Of a DNA stretch of 64,000 bases, positions 42,380-50,361 are shown one piece after another. Both the position numbers and the translations under genes were made by a program. Each line of letters begins with the position of its first letter. Position 1 is the stretch's first letter. Source of the stretch: JAGPUQ01 sp050250395 (GTDB taxonomy: Bacteria; Pseudomonadota; Gammaproteobacteria; Pseudomonadales; Porticoccaceae); the NCBI GenBank assembly GCA_050250395.1, contig JBFWOQ010000001.1, forward strand, positions 124,001 through 188,000. The letters are read 5' to 3'. The notes beneath the pieces were generated by a model. The model worked only from the letters and a program-made list of their open reading frames with translations. It did not search any database and was not told the origin of the DNA.

Positions 42380-43510
42380 ATGGACCTCGCCCTCTGCCTC
42401 TACAAATACTTTCCCTACGGCGGCCTGCAACGGGATTTTCTGCGCATCGCGCGCGCCTGCCAGGCCCGCGGCCATCATGTGCGGGTGTACGTGCTGAGCT
42501 GGGACGGCGAGCCGCCCACCGACCTGGAGGTGGTGCGTCTTCCCGCCCGGGGGTTCGCCAGCCCCGCGCGCTATCGCCGCTTCAGCCGTGCCCTCGCGGC
42601 GCATCTGGCACAGCGGCCGGTGGATGCGGTGGTCGGCTTCAACAAAATGCCGGGGCTCGACATCTACTACGCCGCCGATCCCTGCTACGCCAACAAGGCA
42701 CACACGCAGCGGAGCGCCCTGTACCGACTGCTGCCGCGCTACCGGCATTTCGCCCGGTATGAAGCCGCGGTATTTGGCCCGGCCGCGCGCACCCAGATAC
42801 TCATGATCTCGTCCGTGCAGGAACCGCTGTTTCGGCACCATCATCGCACTCCACCGGAACGCTTCCATCTGCTGCCGCCCGGCATCGACCCCAGCCGGCG
42901 CGCGCCGCCGGACGCCGCCGGGGTACGCGCCGCGTTCCGTGCGGAATTCGGACTCGACGCGGCCCAACGGCTGCTGCTGATGGTGGGTTCGGGGTTCCGG
43001 ACCAAGGGGCTCGACCGGGTGCTGCGCGGGCTCGCGGCGCTGCCTGCAACGCTGTCGGATGTGCAATTGTTCGTGATCGGCCAGGACGACCCCAAACCCT
43101 TTCAACGCCTGGCGCGGCGCCTCGGCGTGGCACAGCGGGTGCGCTTCTTCGCCGGTCGCGACGACGTTCCCCGCTTCCTCCAGGGTGCGGACCTGCTGGT
43201 CCACCCCGCCTACAGCGAAAACACCGGCACCGTGTTGCTGGAGGCGCTGGTGGCGGGACTGCCGGTGCTCACCACCGCCAACTGCGGCTACGCCCACCAT
43301 GTGGTCGAGGCCGGCGCCGGCGCGGCGTTACCCGAGCCCTACGAGCAGGACGCTTTCGATCAGGCGCTGGTGGCGCTGCTCGCGGGCGACCGCGGTGCCT
43401 TGCGCGCGCGCGCCCTCGCCTGGGCCGCGACCGCCGACATCTACGGCCTGCCCGAGCGCGCCGCCGCGCTGATCGAGCAGCTCGCGCCCGGCGCGCGGAG
43501 GCCAACGTGA
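42380..43510 (+). CDS. waaG: LPS core glucosyltransferase I
   Basis: WaaG adds the first hexose to heptose II of the LPS core from UDP-glucose. This 376-residue GT4 protein begins DLALCLYKYFPYGGLQRDFLRIA, the typical WaaG N-terminus, and has VGFNKMPGLDIYYAADPCYANK, LLPPGIDPSRR, VGSGFRTKGLDR and the donor-binding HPAYSENTGTVLLEALVAGLPVLTT. The ATG at 42380 is 18 bp after waaF and its stop overlaps the waaP start. The donor sugar is inferred from the family and could vary. Confidence 0.95.
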   Translation: MDLALCLYKYFPYGGLQRDFLRIARACQARGHHVRVYVLSWDGEPPTDLEVVRLPARGFASPARYRRFSRALAAHLAQRPVDAVVGFNKMPGLDIYYAADPCYANKAHTQRSALYRLLPRYRHFARYEAAVFGPAARTQILMISSVQEPLFRHHHRTPPERFHLLPPGIDPSRRAPPDAAGVRAAFRAEFGLDAAQRLLLMVGSGFRTKGLDRVLRGLAALPATLSDVQLFVIGQDDPKPFQRLARRLGVAQRVRFFAGRDDVPRFLQGADLLVHPAYSENTGTVLLEALVAGLPVLTTANCGYAHHVVEAGAGAALPEPYEQDAFDQALVALLAGDRGALRARALAWAATADIYGLPERAAALIEQLAPGARRPT

Positions 43511-44316
43511 AGCCCGTGGTCACCGGCGAGCTCGCCCGCGCCTGGGCCGGGCGCGATCCCTTTGTCGAGGTCACCCAACTCGAAGGCCACACCTATCGCG
43601 CCCTCGAAGGCCGTCGCACCCTGCGCTTCGAACTCGGCGGGCGCGCCTACTTCGCCAAGATCCATCGCGGCATCGGCTGGCGCGAGGTCGCCAAGAACCT
43701 GCTGCGCCTGCGCCTGCCAGTCGTCGGGGCCAAACGTGAATGGCGCGCCATTCGCCGGCTCCAGGCGCTGGGCGTCGCCACCATGACGCCGGTGGCCTTC
43801 GGGCAGCGCGGCATCAATCCCGCGCGGCGGCTGTCGTTTCTCGTCACCGAGGCGCTCGAACCCAGCGTCGATCTGGAAACCTTCTGCGCGCGCGGCGGGC
43901 TGGCGGCGCTGGGCGTTGCCGCGCGGCGGGCGCTGATCCGCAAGCTCGCCGCCATCACCCGGACCCTGCACGCCAACGGCATCAATCACCGCGATTACTA
44001 TCTGTGCCACTTTCTGCTCGACGCCTCAGCCGCCGCGCTCGGTCAGCCGCCCGCCGCGCGGCCGCTCTACCTGATCGACCTGCACCGCATGCAAATGCGC
44101 CGCCGCGTCCCCTGGCGCTGGCGCCGCAAGGACCTCGCCAGCCTGTGCTACTCGGCTCGTCAGGCGGGCGCTACGGCGCGCGACGAACTGCAATTTCTGC
44201 GCATCTACGCCGACACACCGCTGCGCGATCTGCTGCAACACAGCCGGTGGCGCGCTGTGGACCGCCGGGCGCGCGCGCTGCACCGCAAAGGGGTGCGCAA
44301 GGGCTACCACCCATGA
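43507..44316 (+). CDS. waaP: LPS core heptose I kinase
   Basis: WaaP phosphorylates heptose I of the inner core, a modification essential for outer-membrane stability in some Pseudomonas. The 269-residue protein has a kinase-like fold: the nucleotide-binding Lys is in GRAYFAKIHRG, the catalytic loop is INHRDYYLCHFLLD, and LYLIDLHRMQMR is the metal-binding Asp motif. WRRKDLASLCYSA is also diagnostic. It starts with GTG 43507, overlapping the waaG stop by 4 bp, and itself overlaps the next gene by 4 bp, so the operon is translationally coupled. Confidence 0.95.
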   Translation: MKPVVTGELARAWAGRDPFVEVTQLEGHTYRALEGRRTLRFELGGRAYFAKIHRGIGWREVAKNLLRLRLPVVGAKREWRAIRRLQALGVATMTPVAFGQRGINPARRLSFLVTEALEPSVDLETFCARGGLAALGVAARRALIRKLAAITRTLHANGINHRDYYLCHFLLDASAAALGQPPAARPLYLIDLHRMQMRRRVPWRWRRKDLASLCYSARQAGATARDELQFLRIYADTPLRDLLQHSRWRAVDRRARALHRKGVRKGYHP

Positions 44317-45767
44317 CGCGCGGCGGATCGACCGGAGCAATGACGCCGCCGGATATCACCCTCGACGCCCTGCGCGCCGCGCAGGTTGGCGCGCTGGCGC
44401 CGTTCCGCCTTGCGCTCGATGACGGGGAATTCCTGATCGGGGACGCCATCTACCGCCATCTGCCCGGCCGCCGCCTGGTGTTCGGCGCCGCATGGCAAAA
44501 CCGCCGGATACTGGTGAAGCTGTTCTTCCGCGCCCGCGACCACGCGCGCGAGCGCGCCGGCCTTGAGCGCCTGCACAGCCGTGGCATCCGGTCCCCGGCG
44601 CTGCACCGGCTGCCCGAGCTCCCCGGCGCCTGGCTGCTGGCCACCGAGTTCCTGCCCGGCGCGCAAAGCCTGGCGGAGCGGCTGCGGAGCCGAACCGCGG
44701 CGGCGGCGGATGCCGATGTCGCCGCAACGCTCGCCCTGCTGGGCGCGCTGCACCGCGCCGAGCTGATTCAGGCCGATCCGCACCTCGACAATTTTCTGTT
44801 TTCGGACGACATACCCCATGTCATCGACGGCGCGGGGATACATCCGGCGCGGAAGCAAAATGCCCGGCGCGCCAATCTGGCGCTGTTCCTCGCCCAGTTC
44901 GATCCGACCCGGGACCCACGCCTGCTCGCCCTGCTGCCGGCCTACGGCACACCGCCGCCCGATCCGGGGAAGCTCGCCCGGGCAGTGCTCCGGGCGCGAC
45001 ACCGGCGGCTGCGCCATTACCGCAACAAGTGCCTGCGCACCTGTGGCGAATTCATCGCCGAGCGACGCTGGGACCGCCTGGTCGTGCGCCGCCGCGACTA
45101 CGCCAATCCCGGCTTGGACGCGCTGCTGACCGCGCCCGAGGCACAGCTCGCGGCTGGCGACTGGCTCAAGGACGGCAACACGGCTTCCGTACTGCGGGTT
45201 GCCGCTGGGGGCGCGGCCCTGGTGGTGAAACGCTACAACATCAAGCACTGGCGCCACGGCCTCGGCCGCGCACCGCGGCGCTCGCGGGCCTGGATCTCGT
45301 GGCAAAACGCCAACATGCTCGCACTGCTGGGAATACCCACGCCGCAACCGCTGGCGCTGCTGGAGCACCGATTCGGGCCGCTGCGCCGCACCGCCTACCT
45401 GATCGGCGCGTACAGCCCGGGCGTGCCCTTGCAGGACTGGCTGCGGCAACCCCGGTTGCGGCAACCGGGAGACGCGGCGGTGCCGGACTGGCTCGACCGC
45501 GCCCTGCGGGATATCCTCGCCGCCCTGGGAACCGCCTGCATCAGTCACGGCGATCTCAAGGCGAGCAATTTTCTCGTCGACGACACCGACCGGCGCGTGC
45601 AGTTGATCGACCTGGACGCGATGCGCCTGCACCGCTGCGGGAGGCGCTTCCGCCGCGCCCGGCGCCGCGATCTGGCGCGCTTTCTCGCCAATTGGGACGG
45701 GACCATCCGGCGTCACTTCGAAAACCTGCTGGCGCCGTTGCGCGCCGGCGTCCGACCGGAGCAGTGA
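44313..45767 (+). CDS. Tandem two-domain LPS kinase-like protein
   Basis: A 484-residue protein made of two consecutive small-molecule/LPS kinase-like domains. Domain 1 (about 1-235) has a Lys in NRRILVKLFFRA, a catalytic-loop equivalent LIQADPHLDNFLFSDD and a metal Asp in HVIDGAGIH. Domain 2 (about 260-470) has LVVKRYNIK, ISHGDLKASNFLVDD and VQLIDLDAMRLH. Both keep the residues expected for catalysis, so it may phosphorylate two core positions. I use ATG 44313, which overlaps the waaP stop (ATGA); ATG 44340 is an alternative. Pseudomonas core loci carry kinases such as WapP/WapQ in this place; the exact equivalence is not established. Confidence 0.8.
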   Translation: MTRGGSTGAMTPPDITLDALRAAQVGALAPFRLALDDGEFLIGDAIYRHLPGRRLVFGAAWQNRRILVKLFFRARDHARERAGLERLHSRGIRSPALHRLPELPGAWLLATEFLPGAQSLAERLRSRTAAAADADVAATLALLGALHRAELIQADPHLDNFLFSDDIPHVIDGAGIHPARKQNARRANLALFLAQFDPTRDPRLLALLPAYGTPPPDPGKLARAVLRARHRRLRHYRNKCLRTCGEFIAERRWDRLVVRRRDYANPGLDALLTAPEAQLAAGDWLKDGNTASVLRVAAGGAALVVKRYNIKHWRHGLGRAPRRSRAWISWQNANMLALLGIPTPQPLALLEHRFGPLRRTAYLIGAYSPGVPLQDWLRQPRLRQPGDAAVPDWLDRALRDILAALGTACISHGDLKASNFLVDDTDRRVQLIDLDAMRLHRCGRRFRRARRRDLARFLANWDGTIRRHFENLLAPLRAGVRPEQ

Positions 45768-45770
45768 AAT

Positions 45771-47519
45771 TTGGCGACCATCGTACTGGGCCTCTCGGGC
45801 GCCCTCGGCCACGATCCCTCGGCCGCGCTTTACATTGACGGTCACCTGGTCGCGGCGGCCGAGGAAGAACGCTTTCTCCGCGCCAAGCACGCCAAGAACC
45901 GGATGCCGCTGGAAGCCGCGCGCTTTTGCCTGCGTCAGGCCGGGATCGCACCGGGCGACGTCGCCGTGGTGGCGGTGCCCTTGGCGCCCATTCCGCTCGG
46001 CACCCCGGCGCGCTGGCACTTTGCGCGCCGCTACTGGTACGCCCCCGACCGGGCCCTGGATGCGCTGGTCAACGGCAATCGCCGCTATCGCCGTTACCGC
46101 GAGCGCATCTTCGAACTGCTGCGCACCCTGGGTATCGATCCCGCGCGGATCGAATTCGAGCCGGTGGAGCATCATCTCGCCCACGCCAGCAGCGCCTACC
46201 ACCTGAGCGGTTTCACCGGCAAGACCGCCATCCTGGGCGTGGATGGCAAGGGGGAATACGCCACCACCTTCTTCGGTTACGGCGAACATGGCCGCATCCA
46301 CAAGATCAAGGAGTTCTACGACCCCGACTCCCTGGGTGGGCTCTACGGCGCGCTCACCGAGTACCTCGGCTTCGAGATGCTGGACGGCGAATACAAGGTG
46401 ATGGGCATGGCGCCCTACGGCGACCCGACCCGCCACGACCTGTCGCGGCTGCTCCATTGCGACGGCAAGGCGTTGCGCGTCAACACCCGCTATGTCAACA
46501 CCGTGGGCCTGCGCCGCTACAAGGAGAACGGCCAGGGGTTTTATTTCAGCCCCCGCCTGATCGAGTGGCTGGGACCGCGCCGTCACGGCGACAGCGCCGA
46601 TCAGCCCTACATCGACTACGCCGCCGCCATCCAGGCACTCTACGAAGACGCCGTACTCAAACTCATGGATCACTACCTGGGCGCTATCCTGCGCGAGACC
46701 GGTCGGCTGGCGTTTGCCGGCGGCGGCGCGCTCAACGTGAAGCTGAACCAGAAGATCATCGCCCGCCCCGAGGTCCGCGAACTGTTCGTGCAGCCGGCGT
46801 CGGGCGACGCCGGCACCGCCGTGGGCGCCGCGTCCCATGCGCTGGCCAAGCGCGGCATCCAGCCCGAGCCCATGGAGCACGTCTATCTGGGACCGGGTTT
46901 CACCACGGAAGAATGCCGCGCCGCCTGCGCGCGCCATCCCGCCCAACCGGTCCATCAGGTGATCGAGCGGATGCCGGAGCAGGTGGCGCGGCTGCTCGCC
47001 GACGGCCATCCGGTGGCCTGGTTTCAGGGCCGCATGGAGTTCGGTCCGCGCGCGCTGGGCGCCCGCTCCATCCTGGGCTGCCCCAGCGTCCCCGGCATCG
47101 CCGAGCGCATCAATGAGCAGATCAAGTTCCGCGAGCGCTGGCGGCCCTTCTGTCCCAGCATGCTCGACCGGGTCGCGCCCCGGATGTTCAAGGTGAACCA
47201 CCCGGCGCCCTTCATGACCTTCACGTTCGAGGTCAACGAGGAGTGGAAGGCGCGGGTGCCCGAGGTGGTCCACGCCGACGGCACCGCCCGCGCCCAGGCG
47301 CTGGAACAACGCCACAATCCGCGCTATTACGCCCTGATGGAAGAACTCGAACGCCTCACCGGCAACGGCGTGGTGCTGAACACCTCGCTGAACCGCCGCG
47401 GCGAACCGGTGGTCTGCACGCCGGACGATGCCCTGGCGATGTTCTTCGGCTCCGACCTCCAGTACCTGGCCATGGAGGACGTGCTGGTCACCAAGCCGGG
47501 GGTAGCAGTGGATGGCTGA
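45771..47519 (+). CDS. NodU/CmcH-type carbamoyltransferase (WapO-like)
   Basis: A 582-residue O-carbamoyltransferase that uses carbamoyl phosphate and ATP. The N-terminal Kae1-like half has ALGHDPSAALYIDGHLVAAAEEERF, the His-rich EHHLAHASSAYHLSGF, GVDGKGEYATTF and AFAGGGALNVKLN; the C-terminal half has QGRMEFGPRALGARSIL and VVLNTSLNRRGEPVVCTP. In Pseudomonas a homologue, WapO, carbamoylates heptose II of the LPS core, and the same neighbourhood is seen here, so that role is likely. The start is TTG 45771, 3 bp after the kinase gene; the end overlaps the next gene by 8 bp. Confidence 0.88.
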   Translation: MATIVLGLSGALGHDPSAALYIDGHLVAAAEEERFLRAKHAKNRMPLEAARFCLRQAGIAPGDVAVVAVPLAPIPLGTPARWHFARRYWYAPDRALDALVNGNRRYRRYRERIFELLRTLGIDPARIEFEPVEHHLAHASSAYHLSGFTGKTAILGVDGKGEYATTFFGYGEHGRIHKIKEFYDPDSLGGLYGALTEYLGFEMLDGEYKVMGMAPYGDPTRHDLSRLLHCDGKALRVNTRYVNTVGLRRYKENGQGFYFSPRLIEWLGPRRHGDSADQPYIDYAAAIQALYEDAVLKLMDHYLGAILRETGRLAFAGGGALNVKLNQKIIARPEVRELFVQPASGDAGTAVGAASHALAKRGIQPEPMEHVYLGPGFTTEECRAACARHPAQPVHQVIERMPEQVARLLADGHPVAWFQGRMEFGPRALGARSILGCPSVPGIAERINEQIKFRERWRPFCPSMLDRVAPRMFKVNHPAPFMTFTFEVNEEWKARVPEVVHADGTARAQALEQRHNPRYYALMEELERLTGNGVVLNTSLNRRGEPVVCTPDDALAMFFGSDLQYLAMEDVLVTKPGVAVDG

Positions 47520-48429
47520 AGCGCCGCTGTTCAGCGTCGTCATCCCCTGCTACAACTACGGCCACTGGCTCGCGCGCGCGGTCGACTCGGTACTGGCCCA
47601 GGATGGCGACGACTGGGAACTGCTGGTGATCAACGACGGTTCCACCGACAACACCGATGCGGTAGCGGCGCGGCTGCGCCAGAACGAACCGCGGCTGCGC
47701 TATCTGACCCAGCCCAATCGCGGCGTGGCGGCGACCCGCAACCGCGGCATCGACGCCACCACGGGACGCTATCTGATTTTCCTCGATGCCGACGACGAGA
47801 TGGCGCCCAGCGCACTCGGGGTCTACCGCGAACTGATCGCCCGCAACCCCGAAGCCGATCTGCTGGCGGGCGCCTACCGCGCCATCACCGAAGACGGCCG
47901 CGAGCGCATCCGCCGAACCGGCACCCTGGCGTCCTCGCGGCGGCGGCGCCTGCGCGATTACCTGTTCACCAAGCAGCTCAATTTCAGCAACAGCGCGGTC
48001 GCGTTCCGGCGCCGGGCGTTCGCGCAGCGGCGCTACCCCGAAGCCCTGCGGTCGGTGGAGGACATCCCGGTGTTCGCCCATGTCGTTGCCACCGGGGAAA
48101 TCGCGGTCACGCCGGCGCTGGTGGCCATCGCCCACCGCCATCGGGGTTCGCTGCGCCATAACACGGATAACGCCACGGCCGCGAGCGAGATTCTACTGGA
48201 CGAACTGTTCCACCCCGGCACAATGCCGGGCTGGGCTCTGGCCTGCCGGCGGCGCTACGAAACCCAGCACTACCTGTCGCGGTTTCGCACCTGCTATCTG
48301 GCGGGAGAAAACGCGCGCGCCCTGGAGTTTTACCAGCGCGCCTGGCGCACTGGCGCACTGCGGACGCTCAGCCGCTGGTCGTATCTGCGCAAGTACCTGG
48401 CGTTGCGGCTGAGTCGGCGCCGACACTGA
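47512..48429 (+). CDS. Family 2 glycosyltransferase (LPS core)
   Basis: A 305-residue GT-A fold glycosyltransferase. VVIPCYNYGHWLARAVDSVLAQ, LVINDGSTDNTDAV and the metal-binding YLIFLDADDEM are the usual GT2 motifs. No TM helices are seen, so it is a cytosolic or membrane-associated core sugar transferase; donor and acceptor are unknown. It overlaps the carbamoyltransferase gene by 8 bp and ends the plus-strand operon, with its last 62 bp overlapping the opposing kinase gene tail to tail. Confidence 0.88.
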   Translation: MAEAPLFSVVIPCYNYGHWLARAVDSVLAQDGDDWELLVINDGSTDNTDAVAARLRQNEPRLRYLTQPNRGVAATRNRGIDATTGRYLIFLDADDEMAPSALGVYRELIARNPEADLLAGAYRAITEDGRERIRRTGTLASSRRRRLRDYLFTKQLNFSNSAVAFRRRAFAQRRYPEALRSVEDIPVFAHVVATGEIAVTPALVAIAHRHRGSLRHNTDNATAASEILLDELFHPGTMPGWALACRRRYETQHYLSRFRTCYLAGENARALEFYQRAWRTGALRTLSRWSYLRKYLALRLSRRRH

Positions 48430-49084
48430 CCACCCCATCGAGCAGCGCCGCCAGTGGCGCTGGCAGGGTACCGCCGGCGGCCGTGTATCCGGCACAGAAC
48501 TCGCGCGCTCCGGCCCGCACATAGGCCCAGTCCTCCGCATAGCGCATCAGGTGACGCAGATTGCGGATCACCTGATGGCGGTCCAGGGGACGGGCGCGGA
48601 GTCCGAGATCGGCCACGTCGATGAGACCCAGGTCTCCCGCCGCGGTGACGATGACATTGCCGAAATGCAGCGAGCGAAAGTACACCCCGCGCCGATGCAG
48701 GCCGGCCAGAAAACACCCCAGCTTCCGCATCAAGGCGCCGTGTTCGGTGGTTCGGTGCCGCAGCGCCGTCCGCAACGTCTCGCCCACCAGCGGCTGATAG
48801 AGCACCGCGGTACGGCGCAGATGGGGTATCCGCAGCAGTCGCTCCGGCACGACCGTGGCGATGCCGAGGTCGCGCAGCGCCAGGGCATTGCTCTGGAACC
48901 GGCGCGCATAGGGCCACATCAGGGCGCTGCTCAACAGGCGCTTGCGGCGGAACAGTTTCAGGTAGCGTCCGTCGCGCAGCGCGATCAGCTTGTCGCCGTG
49001 GCCGTCGGCTTCGAGTACGACGCCGCCCGCGACCAGCGCCTGGTAGGCAGCGGCGGTGAGCGCATGGAAACGTGCATCTGTCAT
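48368..49084 (-). CDS. LPS core kinase-like protein
   Basis: A 238-residue protein of the LPS kinase/InaA-like group, on the opposite strand to its neighbours. It has the Lys-containing LIALRDGRYLKLFRRK, the catalytic-loop equivalent GVYFRSLHFGNVIV (Ser in place of the usual Asp), and LGLIDVADLGLR with the metal-binding Asp. The altered loop makes activity uncertain. The ATG at 49084 was chosen since longer versions run into the divergent spacer before waaC. Its 3' end overlaps the GT2 gene by 62 bp. Together with WaaP and the two-domain protein it brings the kinase-like domains in this region to four. Confidence 0.78.
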   Translation of the reverse strand: MTDARFHALTAAAYQALVAGGVVLEADGHGDKLIALRDGRYLKLFRRKRLLSSALMWPYARRFQSNALALRDLGIATVVPERLLRIPHLRRTAVLYQPLVGETLRTALRHRTTEHGALMRKLGCFLAGLHRRGVYFRSLHFGNVIVTAAGDLGLIDVADLGLRARPLDRHQVIRNLRHLMRYAEDWAYVRAGAREFCAGYTAAGGTLPAPLAALLDGVVSVGADSAATPGTCADTTSG

Positions 49085-49260
49085 TCCGATCACCACCCGG
49101 CTGCCGGCACGGTGCCGGCAGCGAAAGTCGCATTCTAGCGGTTCCGAACCCTTGATCCCGACCTTCTGCCCAGTCTGGATGCCTTTTGTTACAGTGGCGC
49201 CCCGCTTGGACCCGGCACCCAACGGGGCCCGGTTCGCGGCGGTCCCGGTGTGAAGCGAGG

Positions 49261-50307
49261 ATGTTTCGTTTGCCCCATATCCTGCTGGTCAAGCTCACCT
49301 CGATGGGCGACCTCATCCAGCTGCTGCCGGCGTTGAGCGATGCCCATGCGCAGCGGCCGGAACTGTGCTTCGACTGGGTCGCCGACGCCGCGTTTGCGGA
49401 AATTCCCCACTGGCATCCGGCCGTCGACCGGGTGATACCCAGCGCCCACCGTCACTGGCGCCGGCACAAGGCCGAATTCCTTTTCGGCGGCGGCGGTCGC
49501 ACCTGGCTGCGCCGCCTGCGCGAGCGCCGTTACGAGCGGGTGATCGATGCCCAGGGCAGCTGGAAAAGCGCGGCGATTGCACGCTTGGCGCGCGGCCCGA
49601 GCGCCGGACTGGATGCGCATTCGGTGCGCGAGCCCGGCGCCCAGTGGCTGTACCGGAGCCGCCACTTCGTGTCCCGCGAGCAGCTCGCCATCACCCGCTG
49701 GCGCCAGCTGCTGGCCGCCGTGCTCGATTATCCGGTCCCCACCCGTGCGCCGGATTTCGGGCTGGCGGGTCGCGCCTGGCCGCAAGCGCCCATTGCCGTC
49801 GTGGTGCCGACCCTGACCTTTGTCACCAACGCCACCTGGCCCACCAAGCACTGGCCGGACGCGCACTGGCGCGTGCTGATCGAACGCGCGCTCGACGCGG
49901 GGTATCAGGTGGTCTTGCCCTGGGGGTCGGCGCACGAGCGGGAGCGCGTCGAAGGCCTGGCGCGCGGACAGTCCGGCGCATGGGTGCCGCCCCGCGCATC
50001 GCTCGGCGAAATCGCGGGACTGCTGTCCCGCAGTGCCGCCGTGGTCAGCGTCGATACCGGACTCGCCCATCTCGGCGCCGCCCTCGACCGGCCGACCCTT
50101 ACCCTCTACGGACCGACCGACCCGCGTCTGATCGCCGCGACCGGGTCCCGCGCCGCGCAGTTGCCGGCCAGCGGGTATCCCTGCATCCCCTGTCGGCGGC
50201 GCGAATGCCGGGTCGCGGGCTATCGCGGGCCGGCCGCGCGCTGTATGCAGAATCTGACCCCGGCGCTAGTATGGGCTGGATTGCAGGACTTGCTGACCAG
50301 TGCCTGA
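49261..50307 (+). CDS. waaC: LPS heptosyltransferase I
   Basis: WaaC transfers the first heptose from ADP-heptose onto Kdo of the LPS inner core. The 348-residue GT9 protein starts MFRLPHILLVKLTSMGDLIQLLPAL, a WaaC-type N-terminus, and has VIDAQGSWKSAAIARLARG, VVVPTLTFVTNATWPTKHWPDAHW and VVSVDTGLAHLGAALDRPTLTLYGPTDP. ATG 49261 follows GCGAGG. It is divergent from the kinase gene and lies 54 bp before hldE. It is separated from waaF, unlike in Pseudomonas, where the two are adjacent. Confidence 0.94.
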   Translation: MFRLPHILLVKLTSMGDLIQLLPALSDAHAQRPELCFDWVADAAFAEIPHWHPAVDRVIPSAHRHWRRHKAEFLFGGGGRTWLRRLRERRYERVIDAQGSWKSAAIARLARGPSAGLDAHSVREPGAQWLYRSRHFVSREQLAITRWRQLLAAVLDYPVPTRAPDFGLAGRAWPQAPIAVVVPTLTFVTNATWPTKHWPDAHWRVLIERALDAGYQVVLPWGSAHERERVEGLARGQSGAWVPPRASLGEIAGLLSRSAAVVSVDTGLAHLGAALDRPTLTLYGPTDPRLIAATGSRAAQLPASGYPCIPCRRRECRVAGYRGPAARCMQNLTPALVWAGLQDLLTSA

Positions 50308-50361
50308 ACCCGTGGTCAAAATGCTCTCGTACCATTCTTCCGCCGTTCGCAGGAGCATCGC

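Noticed and set aside
44304..47543. A 1079-codon minus-strand frame opposite the kinase and carbamoyltransferase genes
   Set aside because: The plus strand holds motif-rich genes with overlapping starts and stops throughout; the antisense frame has low-complexity composition and no motif.
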